Positions 13,119-27,100 of a stretch of DNA of 64,000 nt are shown here, in pieces (positions within the stretch are counted from its first letter, which is position 1; each line of letters begins with the position of its first letter). Source of the stretch: Pinus tabuliformis (Eukaryota; Streptophyta; Pinopsida; Pinales; Pinaceae); contig CM062818.1 of the NCBI GenBank assembly GCA_031772625.1, forward strand, positions 209,402,310 to 209,466,309, in the 5' to 3' direction. The translations under genes were made by a program, and so were the position numbers. The notes beneath the pieces were generated by a model. The model worked only from the letters and a program-made list of their open reading frames with translations. It searched no databases and was not told where the DNA came from.

Positions 13119-15209
13119 TGTTGGGAAAAATACTGAGAGGGGGGTGAATCAATATTTTAAAATCTCACAATAATAATTTTCTTTTCTAAAATATATACGC
13201 GACTTTACAGAACCCAACTCATGTATGTATGTGCTTGTTGTAAAAGAAACTAGCATATGCTTAGTAAACTTGTAAAACAACTAATTGTTTATTTGTTAAA
13301 TTTAAACCAGAATGTAAGAGATTTATCAGGCATTTGATAAGAAGTAAGAAGGTGTAGTAAGAATAGAATAAAGCATCACACATAAGCAACACACATGAAC
13401 ACTAGTATTTAAGGCGAAAACTCAATGTGGGAGAAGACTGCTTGTTGCTATTGTCTCTAACTTCTTTTTAATACAAAGAAAATTACTTTTACAATCTTGT
13501 ACTGGTGCAGACTCATACTAGTATCTAGGCACCCACCTACAAAAGGCTACAACCTTCGCTCATTCTCCAGATCCTACTGGAAGGGAGCTCCAACCCCATG
13601 ATCTGATTTACTAACTACTACTAGTAGGAAGCTCCGACTCCCTCAACTCCGGGGACCACATTTCATAATTTTCATATTGGATCCACTTGATACAACACAA
13701 CATAACTTGTAGGCCATGTTTCATCAAATTTTTAGACCAGACCCACTACCAACACTTAAGCTCAATATCAATAATCAAATTGCAACTCATCACTATAAAA
13801 CAATCATCAATCTCTGACACAATTGAATTAACCAATCACTAAAACCCAATCAACTGAAACTTAATCAAAACTCAACCAATCAATTAGAACAATCAAATCG
13901 CTGTAGCCAGAATATCAAACATCATAATGAACATTATAGAAACCATATTCTATTACTGCAAATATTGTTCAACCATCTGTTAAAATGTATACGCTAATTC
14001 ACTTAAGCCAACCCACGTGTATACACACATTTCTATAGAGAAACCTGCATATAGATCTCAATATACTAAAAAATTGTAATTTTGAATCAGAAGCAGAGTT
14101 GACCAGAGTTATTATGAAATATTTTATTTGCTTACAAAACCCTCATACAGTTATCAACATCAATAATCTTTTCAACCAATCAACATGCAATCAAATTCAA
14201 CTTCATGATTCAAACAATTCTACTTCAGAAATTATCACTCAACCCAGACCAACATGAGGACATCATTGACAAACACTAGAGATAAAACATCACTGATTAG
14301 TTTGATCAGTGATTTATAAGAAGAAAACCCTCCTTTATATACATGAATTTGAAGAGACGAACCTGCGTTTATACACAACTTACCTTCCACCAACCTGCAT
14401 ACAGATCTACAAATTTTGCAAAAACCCTTCCTTTATATACATAACTTTGAAGAAGTGAACCCACGTGTATATGCGACTTCACCGAGACCAACCTGTGTAC
14501 AAATCTACAGATTTTTACCTAAAATTGCACAACTCTTCAGAACTTTAGAAAGAACCAGATCATAATATTCAGAGATAAAAACATACGTCAATACTTAGAT
14601 CTAGTCAATCCATGAGAAGATCATACAATGGAAAGTATTTTCAGGTCTCATGATCCTGATCCATCATTGTATTCATTGATGCATACTTAGTTTATATCAA
14701 GCAAAGCATCAAAATCCCATAACATGCATATTTGCTTTAGATCTAACTATTCATAATATTTCCATCACTTGCACACCTTACACACTTTGATCTTCACCAC
14801 CTTATATAGTTTAGCATTTTTCAAGACCATGGGTCAAACCCTTAGTTATGTCGACAATATTATTTGACGGGATAAATATCAGTTTTCATGCTCATTAGTA
14901 TGGGCCAATACCATGATAAAGACCCCTGGTATTTAGAATACCATGGTGAAAAAACTGTACGTGACTTTGCTTCACCAAACTTGCATGTATACGTGACTTG
15001 GCCTTGAAGAACTCATGTATAGATCTTCAAAAATTTACCTTTATCAAACTTCTGATTCTGATCTGTAAACCTTTGTCCCATCATTCTATTATTCTGTTCC
15101 ATCACTCTCTCACTTCTGAGCTGACCTGTGGATTCATCTAGTTACCATATACTTTTTCTGTTACAAGTGAGTTTCCATCAAGGACAACACATGCATCATA
15201 ATGCCAACA
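13119..15209 (-). repeat. Element A LTR2 (shared middle LTR)
   Basis: TGTTGGG...CCAACA. It is homologous to LTR1 along its length and serves both as the 5' LTR of internal 1 and the 3' LTR of internal 2. Confidence 0.9.
14802..14809 (-). promoter_or_regulatory. Element A LTR2 TATA box candidate
   Basis: TATATAAG on the minus strand in the expected U3 part of the LTR. The same site is in LTR1 at about 8965-8973. Confidence 0.45.
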
Positions 15210-17219
15210 CTATCCCCCTTTGGAATTGATGGAAACCTTGTTGGTGTTGATCAACTCAACCTGGAGAAACCTATTGGATACATCAAATAATTTTTATTCA
15301 AACACCAATATACTCTCCCTCTTTGACATCAAGGGCAAAGGGTGGACCAAATCTCCCCCTTTGGATCTGATTTGCACTATACTATCCATTCTCCCCCAAA
15401 ATAGATGTTGAATCTTTAGAAATATTTTAAAATGAAGAACATGCCTCTATAACTCAACTAAGTATGACCTTCCTATCACCAAGTAATCATACTTACATAA
15501 ATCACCCAACCAAGTGGGGATACATATTTGACTCAACCACCCAACCAATTGGGATTACATATTTGACATGACCTCAAAAGTCCATACATGACTGAATATG
15601 ACAATTATTACATCATAGGACTCCACATGACCTTTACATCAAATGATATACATGACATTTATAACAAATACCAAATACCTAAACAAGGCCATGATAATTA
15701 TCAACAACTATAAACACCATATATGATCTGCACCATAAGCATCTGTCAACAACATCAAGAATAACAACCTGTATATGTCCATAATCAATTTGCAAGATAA
15801 GAAAATGTAGCTTTGATATCATCAACCTGTGACTAAGTATGACGCATATAGATTTTCATTCATATCTTCTATCAACTCATCCTCTTGACCTTACCAAGAT
15901 CAACTTTCTCTTTTTTCTTAGTAGAAAAAGTCTCAATCTATGTTCATGAAAAACATAGCCTTTCATGAATCAACTAAGCATATGCCATATCTCCAAGCAG
16001 TAATGCCTATATTTTCACAAAACCAGTCACATCATATCATATACATGTGAATGCATGATAGTCATCATCCATGACCACAACATGATCATCAAATCATCGT
16101 AGCAAGAACTGCATGTTCTTACAACAACCCTCAATATATCAAACATGTGTTATCACTAAGGAGTTTTCGAACATCCAACATCTGATAAGAATCAACCATG
16201 ATAATCAACATATGTGAGAACCAAGACTATCATCATAAAGTAATATAGGAAGAAGTATTCGTCATTCCTTATCATCATTATTATGTGACTAAGTAAGCCA
16301 TGTCTTCATGAAACCTGCAATAACACCATTCCCTTGGCCAATTTTCTTCATACAAGAAGATATTTTATACCAACATCATTTACCAATATGCAACTTAAGT
16401 AATCATCCGTGCGATTCTTAACTGTAATGTATCCATCATAGAGATAGAAATATGTATCTAACTTCTCATCAATGAGAAAAGCAAACCATGAGCCTACAAT
16501 CATTTGTCAAACTTTCTTGATACCATCAAGAGAAACAATCCTCAAACAATATACCATTTGAGAGCCAAGAACTATAGGAATCCTCATCCATAACTGCACA
16601 TATGAAATTTATGCATGATGATAATAACATAAAATAAATTAGTGACACTTATCATCATCAAATAATGAAGTTGTGTACTCAAGCTTTGTTTTTTGCCTTG
16701 AACTTATGAAGATCACCATGTAAGAAACATAACATATTTACTATATGCATCATCAAAAGAATAATACACAAATATGATCAGTAGCATCAAAACAACTATG
16801 TGGCTCAAGCAAGGTATAAGAATCATCTGTGATTTCATCATACGCAACCCGTGACCGCAACATGACATGATGCATCATTTAAACATTCCAACAACATAAG
16901 AATCATCACCATTGATAAGCATCAATATGTACCAAGGACTTATAAAGAAAACATAATGCCAACAATGCATTATATTCTGCAAGGATAATGCTCCCCCTGA
17001 ACCTGTGTTACCTGTTCATTGTCAGATTTGATAATTTCATATATCAGTAAGAATCATTAAGGCATCATCATCAACCAGTTATACATCAAGTCATCAACAA
17101 ATTATGAGGGCCAAAATCACTTCTAAATAGCATCAACAGACTGTAATCATCAACCATCAAAACAGAAAAGACAATTGATAATTGACTGAACCATATCAGA
17201 CCCTTTTCCTGAGTCTATC
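15210..17219 (-). other. Element A internal 2, non-coding part
   Basis: Homologous to 9373-11359 with the same order of words. The PPT next to LTR2 reads CCAAAGGGGGATAG on the minus strand. No coding region supported. Confidence 0.75.
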
Positions 17220-18584
17220 CCACTGTTTCTTCATCAAACCAAAATATATGCGATTGTGCAGTTTAGAACTCATGTATACACGTGACTTGTCTTCATAAGA
17301 TCTACGTACAAAAAGTGAAATACTGAAATTTCACACTTTCAGCTCCCCCTGAGTTTGTTCTGACTGTACCTAGTCCTAGAACTTTTGCTGAAACATCAGT
17401 TCCAAGAATAACATTACCATGATGGTTCTTCATGAGAGACTCCATTTTACTCTTATCTCTAGTCATGTGATGAGAACATCCACTATCTATGTACCATTCA
17501 TATTTGTCTTCGAATGAGCAGAGAGCAAGACCACACCTTATCTATTCTTCCTTTTCTTGCTTATTGGTGGATCCATCTTTTTTCATATTTTCTGATATCA
17601 ATGTTCTTATTTGGTTTCTTACCATATTGTCTATGACGATCCATAGACTTTTTCCTACATTCTTTTGCTACATGTCCAAACTTGTTACAAGCATAACATC
17701 TTATCTGTTTCATATTCATTCTATTGGAATCAATGACTTTGTGACCAAACATATTGCAAGAAAAACAATATCCCTTAAAGTACCTGGAAGCTGATGAACT
17801 TTCTGTGAGACACTTATTAGCTTGAAAAATTATACTTCTGCAAATAGCTACAACATGTCCAAAATTATGACATATAGAAAATTCAACATAATTGATCAGA
17901 GGAAAAAATCGATTAACACTTCTATAGTTAGGAGTAAATTATTTCCTTTGAAGACTTTCTTTCCTTAGTTGTTGATGGGGTTGACTTCTTCTCTCCTTAT
18001 TGAGCATTTCATATTTGGCATTAGAATTCCTTGCCTCAGCTTGTAAGCTAGATTCACCTTTAATAGTTTCATGAAAAACAAGACTAGATTTTATGGCAGG
18101 AGACCTTTAACTATTAAGAATATTATCCAAAATCTTAGTACTATCTCGAAATCGCAAAAGTTTGTCCTTTTCTTTTAATTTACCTTTTAGGATATTTAAC
18201 TCAACTTGATATTACTTTTACTTTTCTAGATACAGCTTCTTCATGATTTCTTCAACCTTTCCTCCTTCCTCCACTTGTTTTAATTTGAGAATCTCATTTT
18301 CTTGTTCTTCAAATGCTTGAAGTAGTTATTCATTATGCTAATTTGATTTTTCAAGGTCTTATTTTTAAAGAGACGACCTCAGCTTCAAGAAATTTACAGT
18401 AACTGGTTCTTTCTTTAAGTTCCTTGGTTGTTATATCCTTTTCATTCACTTGCTTTCTTAATTATGTTACTTCATCCTGTAACCTTTGACATTGATCTTC
18501 CTTTTCCTTGTACTGATTCCTTATTTTGTTTCCTTACTCCAACTGAGTTTTTAACCTGGTAATGTCTTATTTGTAGGTACATTC
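17220..18584 (-). pseudogene. Element A gag-protease, copy 2, C-terminal part
   Basis: The same order as copy 1, read on the minus strand: coiled coil, zinc knuckles (17820-17640) and protease start WYIDSGCSHHMTRDK near 17490. Here the third knuckle keeps its cysteine (CYACNKFGHVAKEC) where copy 1 has lost it, so the two copies decayed independently. The N-terminal part lies at 36260-36588, displaced by element B. Stops and frameshifts break the frame. Confidence 0.8.
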
Positions 18585-20892
18585 TGTTGAAGCCCCGAAA
18601 ATCGGGTCGAAAACAAGGGGGATACCCGCCCGGTCCGGACCTTGGTTGGCAGCTCCTTATCCGTTTGGTATAGTGGGTCCGACTGGGGATAATGGGACCA
18701 GTTTCCCAATCTAAGGGTGTGTGTGTATGTGCAGAGTTGGATGATGCTGATCTAAGAATTCTAATCTAAGCCACTTTAATCTAATTCTATGCTATTGTAA
18801 TCTAATGAAAACAACACATCTAATCTATGCTAACCCAGGATGTATTTCTTCTATTATGCGATCTAAAGAGATTTCAAATAATAACTGGTAATAAAGATCA
18901 TTCAACTATCATAAGAATGGAAATCAATTAAGATGAACCACTTTGCATAAAAAGTTAGGCAAAACAGTTGTGAACAACATATCGCATAATAAGTTATTCA
19001 TATATCAAACATAAATAAATGACTCCACCATACAAAAGTGCCAAATGGTAACTCAAACATTCATGCAATAAAATATAAACAACTAAAAACTGTATATCAC
19101 TTTAAGAATATAAGCAGAAATGGTCAAGAGATAAAAGTACCATTTATGGCTGGTCCTACTCATAAGCTTCAAGCAACAATGATTTATCTCTCCTTGTTCT
19201 AATATCTACCAAGAGTACAGAAGTGCAACATCAGTAGCAGATATCAAATGCAAGCATTAATAAACCTTGATCCATTCATTAATCAAAACCTCCTCTGAGG
19301 GTGTAAAAGTGCATGTTCTGAGGACAAGTTTTTGACAAATTTCTAGACCTTTCTCTAAATGCATGAGAAAGGTTTAAATATTGATAACTAAATAACTTAA
19401 TTACATAAATTTAGGATACGGTTTAAATGACCGCCCTTTATCTAAGCAAACTTATTTCTAAAAATTGAATCTAATTCCTAACTATTTTTTCATTTGCTCC
19501 TTAATGTTGCGAGCATGCAACATTTGCCTGGGAAGAGTCGGCTGGTTGTTTTCTGCTTTTGCTTGGGCTACGTAAATAGAAATGGCAAGCGCTGGCACCA
19601 CTTTTTAGTAAACTAGAAGATATTTTTGGGAATCATCATCTGGCTGGCGAATTTACTGTGTATATACTTGGTAACAACCCAAATTTCTCTCAAATTGCTT
19701 CTGCTTTTGCTATCTCAGTTTCTGGACTCGTGGATGACTAAGCAAATTAGGGACTTTGCTTTTCTTAGGCGCTAATCGCGCATCGAAAACTACCTCCGTT
19801 CTTTGATCTGGGCTTTTTTGGTGCGTTTTCCATCTTTAGCACTTTTTCCTTTACCGGGCATAAGCTTCAGAATTTTGTAAACATGCTGCTTTTGTGAGCT
19901 TTTGACCTTGAGTGTCGAATCACCTATTGATATTAGCATCTGTTCAGTAATACTCTGAAATCCGTGTTTCTGTTGCATGCAGTATCCGTTTATGAGGACA
20001 TCTCTTCTCTGTTCTCCGAGCATTGACGCTTTCCCTTTTTCCTTAGATGTTTCCTGCACATTGCTTCATGTTGTATCCTGTTTTTCATTCCTGCAGTTCA
20101 CGCAAAGAAAAAGAGTAATGATAATAAATTTTGACACGAAAGCTCTAAGCTCCACGAATGTATAAAATTATGACACCCATAGTGAACTGACTCTTCGAAA
20201 AACACAAAACTGTCCTTCATGAATACTTTGGCGTACATTCATTAATTTCCTTTGAAGTGCGCGCCCAATTTTTGGTTTAGGGACAACTTTTCTTGAATGC
20301 TGAGCCGAGGAAAATTTGCGATGGGTGACTTCTGCGACTCGCATCGCATCATTGTGGATCGCATTATCAAGATGTGTCATCGCAGGGTTTCCTAATCAGT
20401 TTATCACAGAATCGCAACATCGCATTTATAGCAGGATCGCAGCATTGCGCTTATCGCAAGATCGCAGCATCGCGCTTATCACAAGATCACAGCATTGCGC
20501 TTATCGCAAGATCGCAGCATCGCGCTTATCGCAAGATCGCAGCATCGCGCTTATCGCAAGATCGCAACATTGCAGATCGTTGCAATTTGTTAAGTTATTG
20601 TGTGCTATTTATGCGATGTTGCGATATGCGATGTCGCATATCGGCCATCGGAGATTTCTTTCATTTATGGGCGTTTCTTAATGTATGCGATGCGATGAAT
20701 TTCGTGTCACTTCTTCGCAGTTTTTTATTGTGCTCATAAAGAAATGTTTTACTCTTCTTCGTGCGATGTATTTTTAAGGAGTAAAATATTTTTTTTTTTA
20801 TAAATTTTTTTGAATTTTTTACTAAGGGTCCCCACTTCTTTAGTGTTATTGCTAATACTAAAGAAGGAGGGGGGTTGTTGGTGGCCACAACA
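18585..20892 (-). repeat. Element B 3' LTR (left copy)
   Basis: On the plus strand it reads TGTTGAAGCC...GGCCACAACA. Closely similar to the right copy apart from scattered substitutions and loss of about 30 bp near 19765. Confidence 0.93.
20411..20579. repeat. 25-bp tandem array in element B LTR
   Basis: Six full units and a part, starting at 20411, 20436, 20461, 20486, 20511 and 20536, close to ATCGCAGCATCGCGCTTATC plus GCAAG. It makes long spurious reading frames in two phases. The other LTR has the same array. Confidence 0.93.
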
Positions 20893-21968
20893 ATGGCGAT
20901 TCACTTGGAAGAACCAGTTATCTCTGCTTTTCTATTGAATTTTTTAAACTTCCAAAACGGAAAAATTTTCATAAATCTAAACTTTGTTATGGACAGATAG
21001 AGTACATTATGCCTTATTCTATCAATGAAATTTTGTTTCAACCTCTTTCTATTCTAATTGTTTGCTTCCTCAGGCTTGTTCTTGTATTTATATCAGCCAT
21101 TACTTGGTCTTGTAAAGATAAAATAAAGTCTTCTCTGTGTGATAGCTTTAAAAGATGCTCGTTTGTCGTAGGTAGAGCCTCTGCTGCCAACAGGCGTCCA
21201 TAGCCTCAACAGGGTTACCTGTTACCCAACAATGATCCTTTATCCTGCTTAAGGTTATCTACAACCTTCAAAGAAAAATCCACATTGACACTTTTTCCTT
21301 TTTTATTCTTAAAGAACAATGTCTTGGTTTGGTAGCCAAATTATGACACAGTCATTCACTTGATTTACACTTTTGCTGAACAAGCTGGCTCGTGATGAGA
21401 CCCCTTGTCTTTTGATTTCAACAATCTTGAGTCATTGCCCTGTTTTGATGGACAATGTTTGGCAAAGTCAGCAAAGTTATAATATCTGTGATCATGATAA
21501 GCTGACTCATGATGAGACCTCTTATTCTTTGAGATATAGTGTTTCTTGGATTGTCCCTCTGAATGTTGCAATTTTCTTTAACAGGGAGGAAATCATTGTT
21601 TTCCTTAAAAAAGCTCTGGACGATAATAATAGAGTTTGAAAACAACAGTTTTACAGAGAATCTTTATTTTGTTATTGATACCTTTCATTGTGATGATATA
21701 AAACAATTTCTTCACTAAAGGTTGCTTTCATCAATTTTTTTTGAAGTTGAAACTAGTATCATATCTAGGCTAGAGTTTTTAACTGTATCTGTCAATAATA
21801 AAGATCAGATTTTCAAAAATTTTCTATTTATACAAGCGAAAAGCTCAAAATCTGAAAGAGAATTGGTGTCTTTTCGTGAATACCTGTAGTAACCATTTAC
21901 AACTGGTTTTATTATGAAAAAAAGAAAAAGAAAAATAAAGATATTCTACAAAATAAAAGAATAATCTT
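20893..21968 (-). other. Element B 3' untranslated region
   Basis: AT-rich DNA between the integrase stop and the 3' LTR. Short frames around 21365-21645 have no recognisable domain. Confidence 0.6.
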
Positions 21969-22950
21969 CTATGGAAAATATATTTTAAGGATTTGTCCCT
22001 TAACAGGCAAAGAATCCCTTCTACCTGCTAAATCCTGTAAGACAAACGTTGATGGACCTATGACTTCAACAATCTGAAAAGGACCAAGCCACATCTTTTG
22101 AAATTTTGTATGTTTGCTCTTTTCTTCATGAGCCTTATCCCATTTTAAAACTAAATCTCCCATCTGAAAATTTTTTCTAGTCATTATGTTTGAATCAAAA
22201 GAGGATTTTATTAGTGCTTGATGATGAGCATGGGTTTTCTTAGCTTGTTCTCATTGTTCTTCTAATTTAATTATTTCCATTTGTCTTAGTTGTATGGAGG
22301 AAGTAGGTACTTCATAAATGTATTGTATTAAAGACAAAGAGGGAATGACTAAGTGAGTTGGAAGAACCACTTCTTTCCCATAAACTAAATTAAAGGGGGA
22401 AGTGTCGATCGAAGCTTTTTTCGTTATTCTATCTGCCCATAAAGCATTTACCAAAGCTTTATGCCAATTCTTTTGGTTCTGGTCAACTGTTCTTTTAATA
22501 ATCCTGATTAGGTTTTTATTTGTTGACTCAGCTAAGCCATTACCTTGCGGATAGTAATTGGCCGAATATTTTAGTTTGAACCCTCTTTTAAGTGCAAACT
22601 CAGTCATTGCATTTCCAGAAAAGTATGATGCATTATCAAACATTAAAGCCTTTGGCAATCCAAACCTAGTGATTATAAATTGATCTATGAATTCGATAAT
22701 ATTTTCAGAATTAACCGTCTTGAGAGGAACTGCTTCTACCCATTTAGTAAAATAATCTATTGCCATGAGGATGTATCTATGCTGCTTAGAAGAGTGAGGA
22801 ACGATCTCACCTATTATGTCCAAGCCCCACTGACTGAATGGTTGCTTGATGTTTACCGGTTGTAGTGGCAGGGACGACTTCTTTTGTCTTCCAGCAGTAG
22901 TTTGGCAGACTTAACATTTCCTCATGTAACTGTGTGAATCTTTGAACAAC
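21969..22950 (-). pseudogene. Element B integrase
   Basis: The integrase inserts the cDNA into the genome. The catalytic core (22823-22251) keeps the D-D-35-E triad: Asp in AIDYFTKW, Asp in MFDNASYF, and Glu in GLAESTNK exactly 35 residues later. A GPY/F-type module follows (WLGPFQI, 22184-21969). The N-terminal HHCC finger overlaps the preceding frame; the cysteine half (KC.VC) has stops on either side near 22910-22950. A further stop at about 22250 separates core and tail. The catalytic residues are intact but the frame is broken in at least three places. Confidence 0.85.
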
Positions 22951-22955
22951 GTAGG

Positions 22956-23795
22956 CTAGTAATATCCTGCACGTAAAATTTTATGTGCAATAGCATCTCC
23001 AGCATAGTGTCTGCCTGCTGGTCCATCGTGGAGTTCCTGCAAAACGTTTTCAGCTTTAGTTTTTTCAAGACATCTAAGAAAAACAGAATCATAATTCTTT
23101 CTAAAAAGAATATAATTTATGAGCTGATATTGTTTAGCTTTTAATCTTAGAGCTCTTTTCTTAGTGTGATCCAGGTGTGATGGAGCATACCCATTCTTAA
23201 GATAATAAATGATATCAGCATACAATGATTGTGCATCGTTTAAGCTTACCTCATACATTTGTATCTCTTCGGATGAAATTTCAGAGATTTGCGATGCTCC
23301 AGCCAACATTTTGCAGAAACCTTGACCTCTTACAATGTTTGCTGGTTTGATCTCAAGGTTGTATTCTTGTAAAGCAGTGATCCAATTTTCCCTTTTCTCG
23401 CCCATATCCTTCTGTACTAGAAGATTTCTTACTGCTGGAAATTGTACTATGATCTTAGTATGGGTTTTGAGTAAGAAAGGTCTGAAATATTTGACCGCTT
23501 TGAAAACAGCATAGGCCTGTTTTTCAACATCTGAATAATTGAGTTCAGCACCTTGTAAAATTGAGCTAAAAAACGCAATTGGAGCTTCCGCTTTTTCTTG
23601 ATTTGCTTGAGTTAGAATCGCAGCATATGATTTCTCTAAGGCAAATGTGTATAAAACAAAAGATTCTAAAAAATTTGGGGTTGCTAAAGATGGAGCATTA
23701 ATAATAGCTTGTTTGATCAGGCTGAATGATTCATGTTCATCTTGAACCCATTTGAAATTTGAATTCTTTTTAATCATGGTTTTCAAAGGAGACAC
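22956..23795 (-). pseudogene. Element B gypsy-type RNase H, catalytic residues lost
   Basis: It follows RT and keeps the fold-defining layout of a Ty3/gypsy RNase H: FVLYTFALEKSYAAILTQ, then SDVEKQAYAVFKAV, then NWITALQEYNLEIKP. The first Asp (normally in TDAS) is Phe. The Asp normally found in TDH is missing (VQFPAV). The final ADALSR is replaced by FCKMLAG. So it is very probably inactive and may serve as a tether between RT and integrase. It continues into the start of the integrase finger (LHDGPAGRHYAGD). The upstream edge is the TSD of element C. Confidence 0.82.
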
Positions 23796-23799
23796 AATT

Positions 23800-24130
23800 T
23801 GTTATGAAACCAGCTCAAGAAAAGATAGAAAAGAAAGATCAACGCCTTAGAATTCAGCCTCTTCTAGGGGGCAACCTCCTTTACATTACATAAATGAACA
23901 ATTCTTGGATGATACAAATGAAAATACCTCCTTTTATATATAGGAGTCTAAGTGGTCCCAATACAATCAAAGCCTACATAACAATAATATTGTAGGGCAC
24001 AACAATAACAATAGTGGGCTTCTATGTGGCATAATAGTAACAATATGGGCACTACATGGGTACATCAATATAATAAGTGGGTTGTACTAATAACAATAAG
24101 GGGTTACACTAGTATTATAGGGGCCCAACA
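23800..24130 (-). repeat. Element C 3' LTR
   Basis: TGTTATGAAACC...GGGCCCAACA on the plus strand, 331 bp, five differences from the other LTR. Confidence 0.95.
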
Positions 24131-24144
24131 TGCCCCTCTCCTTC
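24131..24144 (-). other. Element C polypurine tract
   Basis: GAAGGAGAGGGGCA on the minus strand directly upstream of the 3' LTR. It abuts the gag-pol stop codon, so the frame runs right up to the priming site for second-strand synthesis. Confidence 0.85.
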
Positions 24145-27100
24145 AAAAAGCATTGTCCTCAACGCTTGAGTAGTTCTGGATATTCTGCATAAAATTCTCA
24201 TCCTCCCATGTGGAATCTTCAGCGGATAAGTTCTTCCACTTGATAAGGTACTCTGAAATTGATCGATTTCGTAGCTGTCGAGTTCTTGTTTCTATAACTG
24301 CTTCCGGTTCCAATATAATTTTTCCTTCCTCGTCAAGTTCTGGCAATATTGTTTGAACTGGGAGCTTGTCGCCTATAACCTTCTTTAAACATGAAACATG
24401 GAAAACTGGGTGCAATCGAGAAGCTGCAGGAAGCTCCAATTTGTATGCCATAGTACCAATCTTTTGCAACACCTTGTACGGACCATAATACTTTGGTGAT
24501 AATTTATTATCCTTCTTAGCTTGCTTGAGGGACATTTGCTTATATGGTTGTAGCCGTAGGAATACCCAATCACCTACATCAAAACTTCTTTCACTGCGAT
24601 GTTGATCTGCCTGTTGTTTCATTCTATTCTGTGCCAACACAAGGTTATCCTTTAAGAGTTGGAGGACTTGTTGTTGATGTTCGATGTGATGTTCCACTGC
24701 CTGAACCTTAGAATTTTCTCTTAAATATGATGTGATGGATGGTGGTTGATACCCATAAAGTGCCATAAATGGGGTCATTTTTGTTGCTGTATGAAAGGAA
24801 GTGTTATACCACCATTCAGCTAGAGGCAACCATTTGACCCATTGTGTCTGTTTATCAGATACAAAGCAACGAAGATATCCTTCCAAACATTTGTTTACTA
24901 TCTCAGTTTGCCCATCAGATTGAGGATGATAAGATGAGCTATGAGCTAACTGAGTACCAAGACAAGAAAATAATTCTGTCCAAAAATTTCCAGTGAAAAT
25001 GGGATCTCTGTCACTTACAATAATCTTTGGGTTTCCATGTAGCTTTTGAATTGTTTCCATAAATGCAGTAGAAACTGTACTGGCTTTAAATGGATGTGAT
25101 AATGCACAAAAGTGTGCATACTTGGTAAGTCTGTCAACTACCACCATGATGACACTCTTTCCCTCAGACTTGGGTAAACCTGTGATAAAATCCATTGAAA
25201 CCTCCTCCCAACGTTGGCTTGGAATGGATAAAGGTTGTAATAGACCTGGTGTCTTAATTGTTTCAACTTTATTTTGTTGGCAAACCAAACATTCTGCCAC
25301 AAACTTTTGAATATCTGATTTAAGGCCATCCCAAAAAAATTCCTTCTTAACCCTGTGGTAAGTTTTTAAAAATCCTGAGTGCCCTCCTAAGGGAGAAGTG
25401 TGCAATTCCATAAGAATCTTTTGTTTTAGCTGGGAATTCTTACAGAGGTATAAGCGATCTTTGTACCATAACGAATCATTTTTCCAGCTAAATGTATCAG
25501 ACGTACTGGAATCTTGTTGTAGCTTTCGAATAAGTGCCCACACTTCTTCGTCATTCTTCCATTCCTCCCTTGCTTCATTTATCCAATCTGGTTGGATAAT
25601 AGAAATGGCGCACAACAATGCTTCCACATCCTCATCCTTTCTTGAGAGTGCATCTGCCACCACATTTTGCTTCCCTTTTTTGTAGATGATTTCAAAGTCA
25701 TAACCCAACATCTTTGTGACCCACTTTTGTTGCTCTTCAGAGGATAATCTTTGTTCTAAAAAGTATTTAAGGCTATCATGATCCGTTTTTACCTTGAAGT
25801 GTCTTCCCATTAGGTAGGGTCGCCATTTCTTAAGTGCATGGAGTATTGCCAACATTTCCTTCTCATAAATAGCTTTGCTTAAAAACTTTCCCTTGATTGG
25901 ACGACTTTCAAAAGCAATGGGTCTTTCATCTTGCATTAGAACAGCACCAATTCCATTTCCTGAAGCATCACATTCCACAATAAAGGTTTTTGTGAAGTCC
26001 GGTGTAGCTAAGACCGGTGCTTGGCACATTGCCTCTTTAAGATGTTCAAAGGCCTTTGTTGCTTCCGGAGTCCATGAAAATGCATCTTTCTTCAATAATG
26101 TTGTTAGAGGTGCTGCTATTCTCCCATAATTCTTAACAAACTTGCGATAATACCCTGTCAACCCAAGAAATCCTCGCAGATGCTTTATGGATGTGGGGAT
26201 TTTCCATTCCTTAATGGCTTTAATTTTGCTAGGGTCTACCTTAACTCCTTCATGAGATACAATATGACCCAAATATTCCACCTCCTGGACTCCAAAGAAA
26301 CATTTGGATCTTTTTGCATATAATTGTTTCTCCTCCAATAGTTGTAGCACCCTGTCAACATGTTCAACATGATCCTTCCAAGACTTGCTGTAGATTAGTA
26401 TATCATCAAAAAATACTAACACAAATTTTCTAAGGAATGGTTTGAAAATTGAATTCATCAAACCTTGAAATGTTGAAGGTGCATTGGTAAGGCCAAAAGG
26501 CATGACCAAAAATTCATAATGACCCTCATGAGTTCTAAATGCCGTTTTCGGAATGTCTTCAATCTTCATTCTGATTTGATGATATCCTGAACGAAGATCC
26601 AACTTGGTGAAGTAAATTGATCCATGCAATTCATCCAGTAATTCATCAATGACAGGAATGGGGAACTTATCTTTAATAGTGAGCTTGTTGAGCTCCCTAT
26701 AATCCGGACACATGCGCCATGATCCATCCTTCTTGTGCACCAATACTACTGGAGCAGAGAAAGAACTTTGACTCGGTTGAATTATACCAGCCTCTAGCAT
26801 TTCTGCAACCATACGTTCAATTTCACTTTTTTGGACATAGGGATATCTGTACGGCCTGATGTTTGGAGGAACACTTCCTGGAATCAGATGAATAGCATGA
26901 TCATGATCACGCATAGGTGGGAGACCTTTGGGAGTCTCAAATACCTTGGAATGATTGTCCAAGACTTTTTGGAGATCTGGAGAAATAGATGATTCCAATG
27001 TGGAAACATCTAGCGAACATAATTGTGCAATTACACCTCTTTGCTCCTTTTTTAGAAGCTTTGTCATGCCATTAGAGCTGATTATCTTTCCTGGTTTCCC

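Noticed and set aside
20316-20739. Two overlapping 121-residue plus-strand frames in the LTR of B (and at 35678-36101)
   Set aside because: They are produced by the 25-bp tandem repeat, which happens to lack stops in two phases; no independent coding signal.
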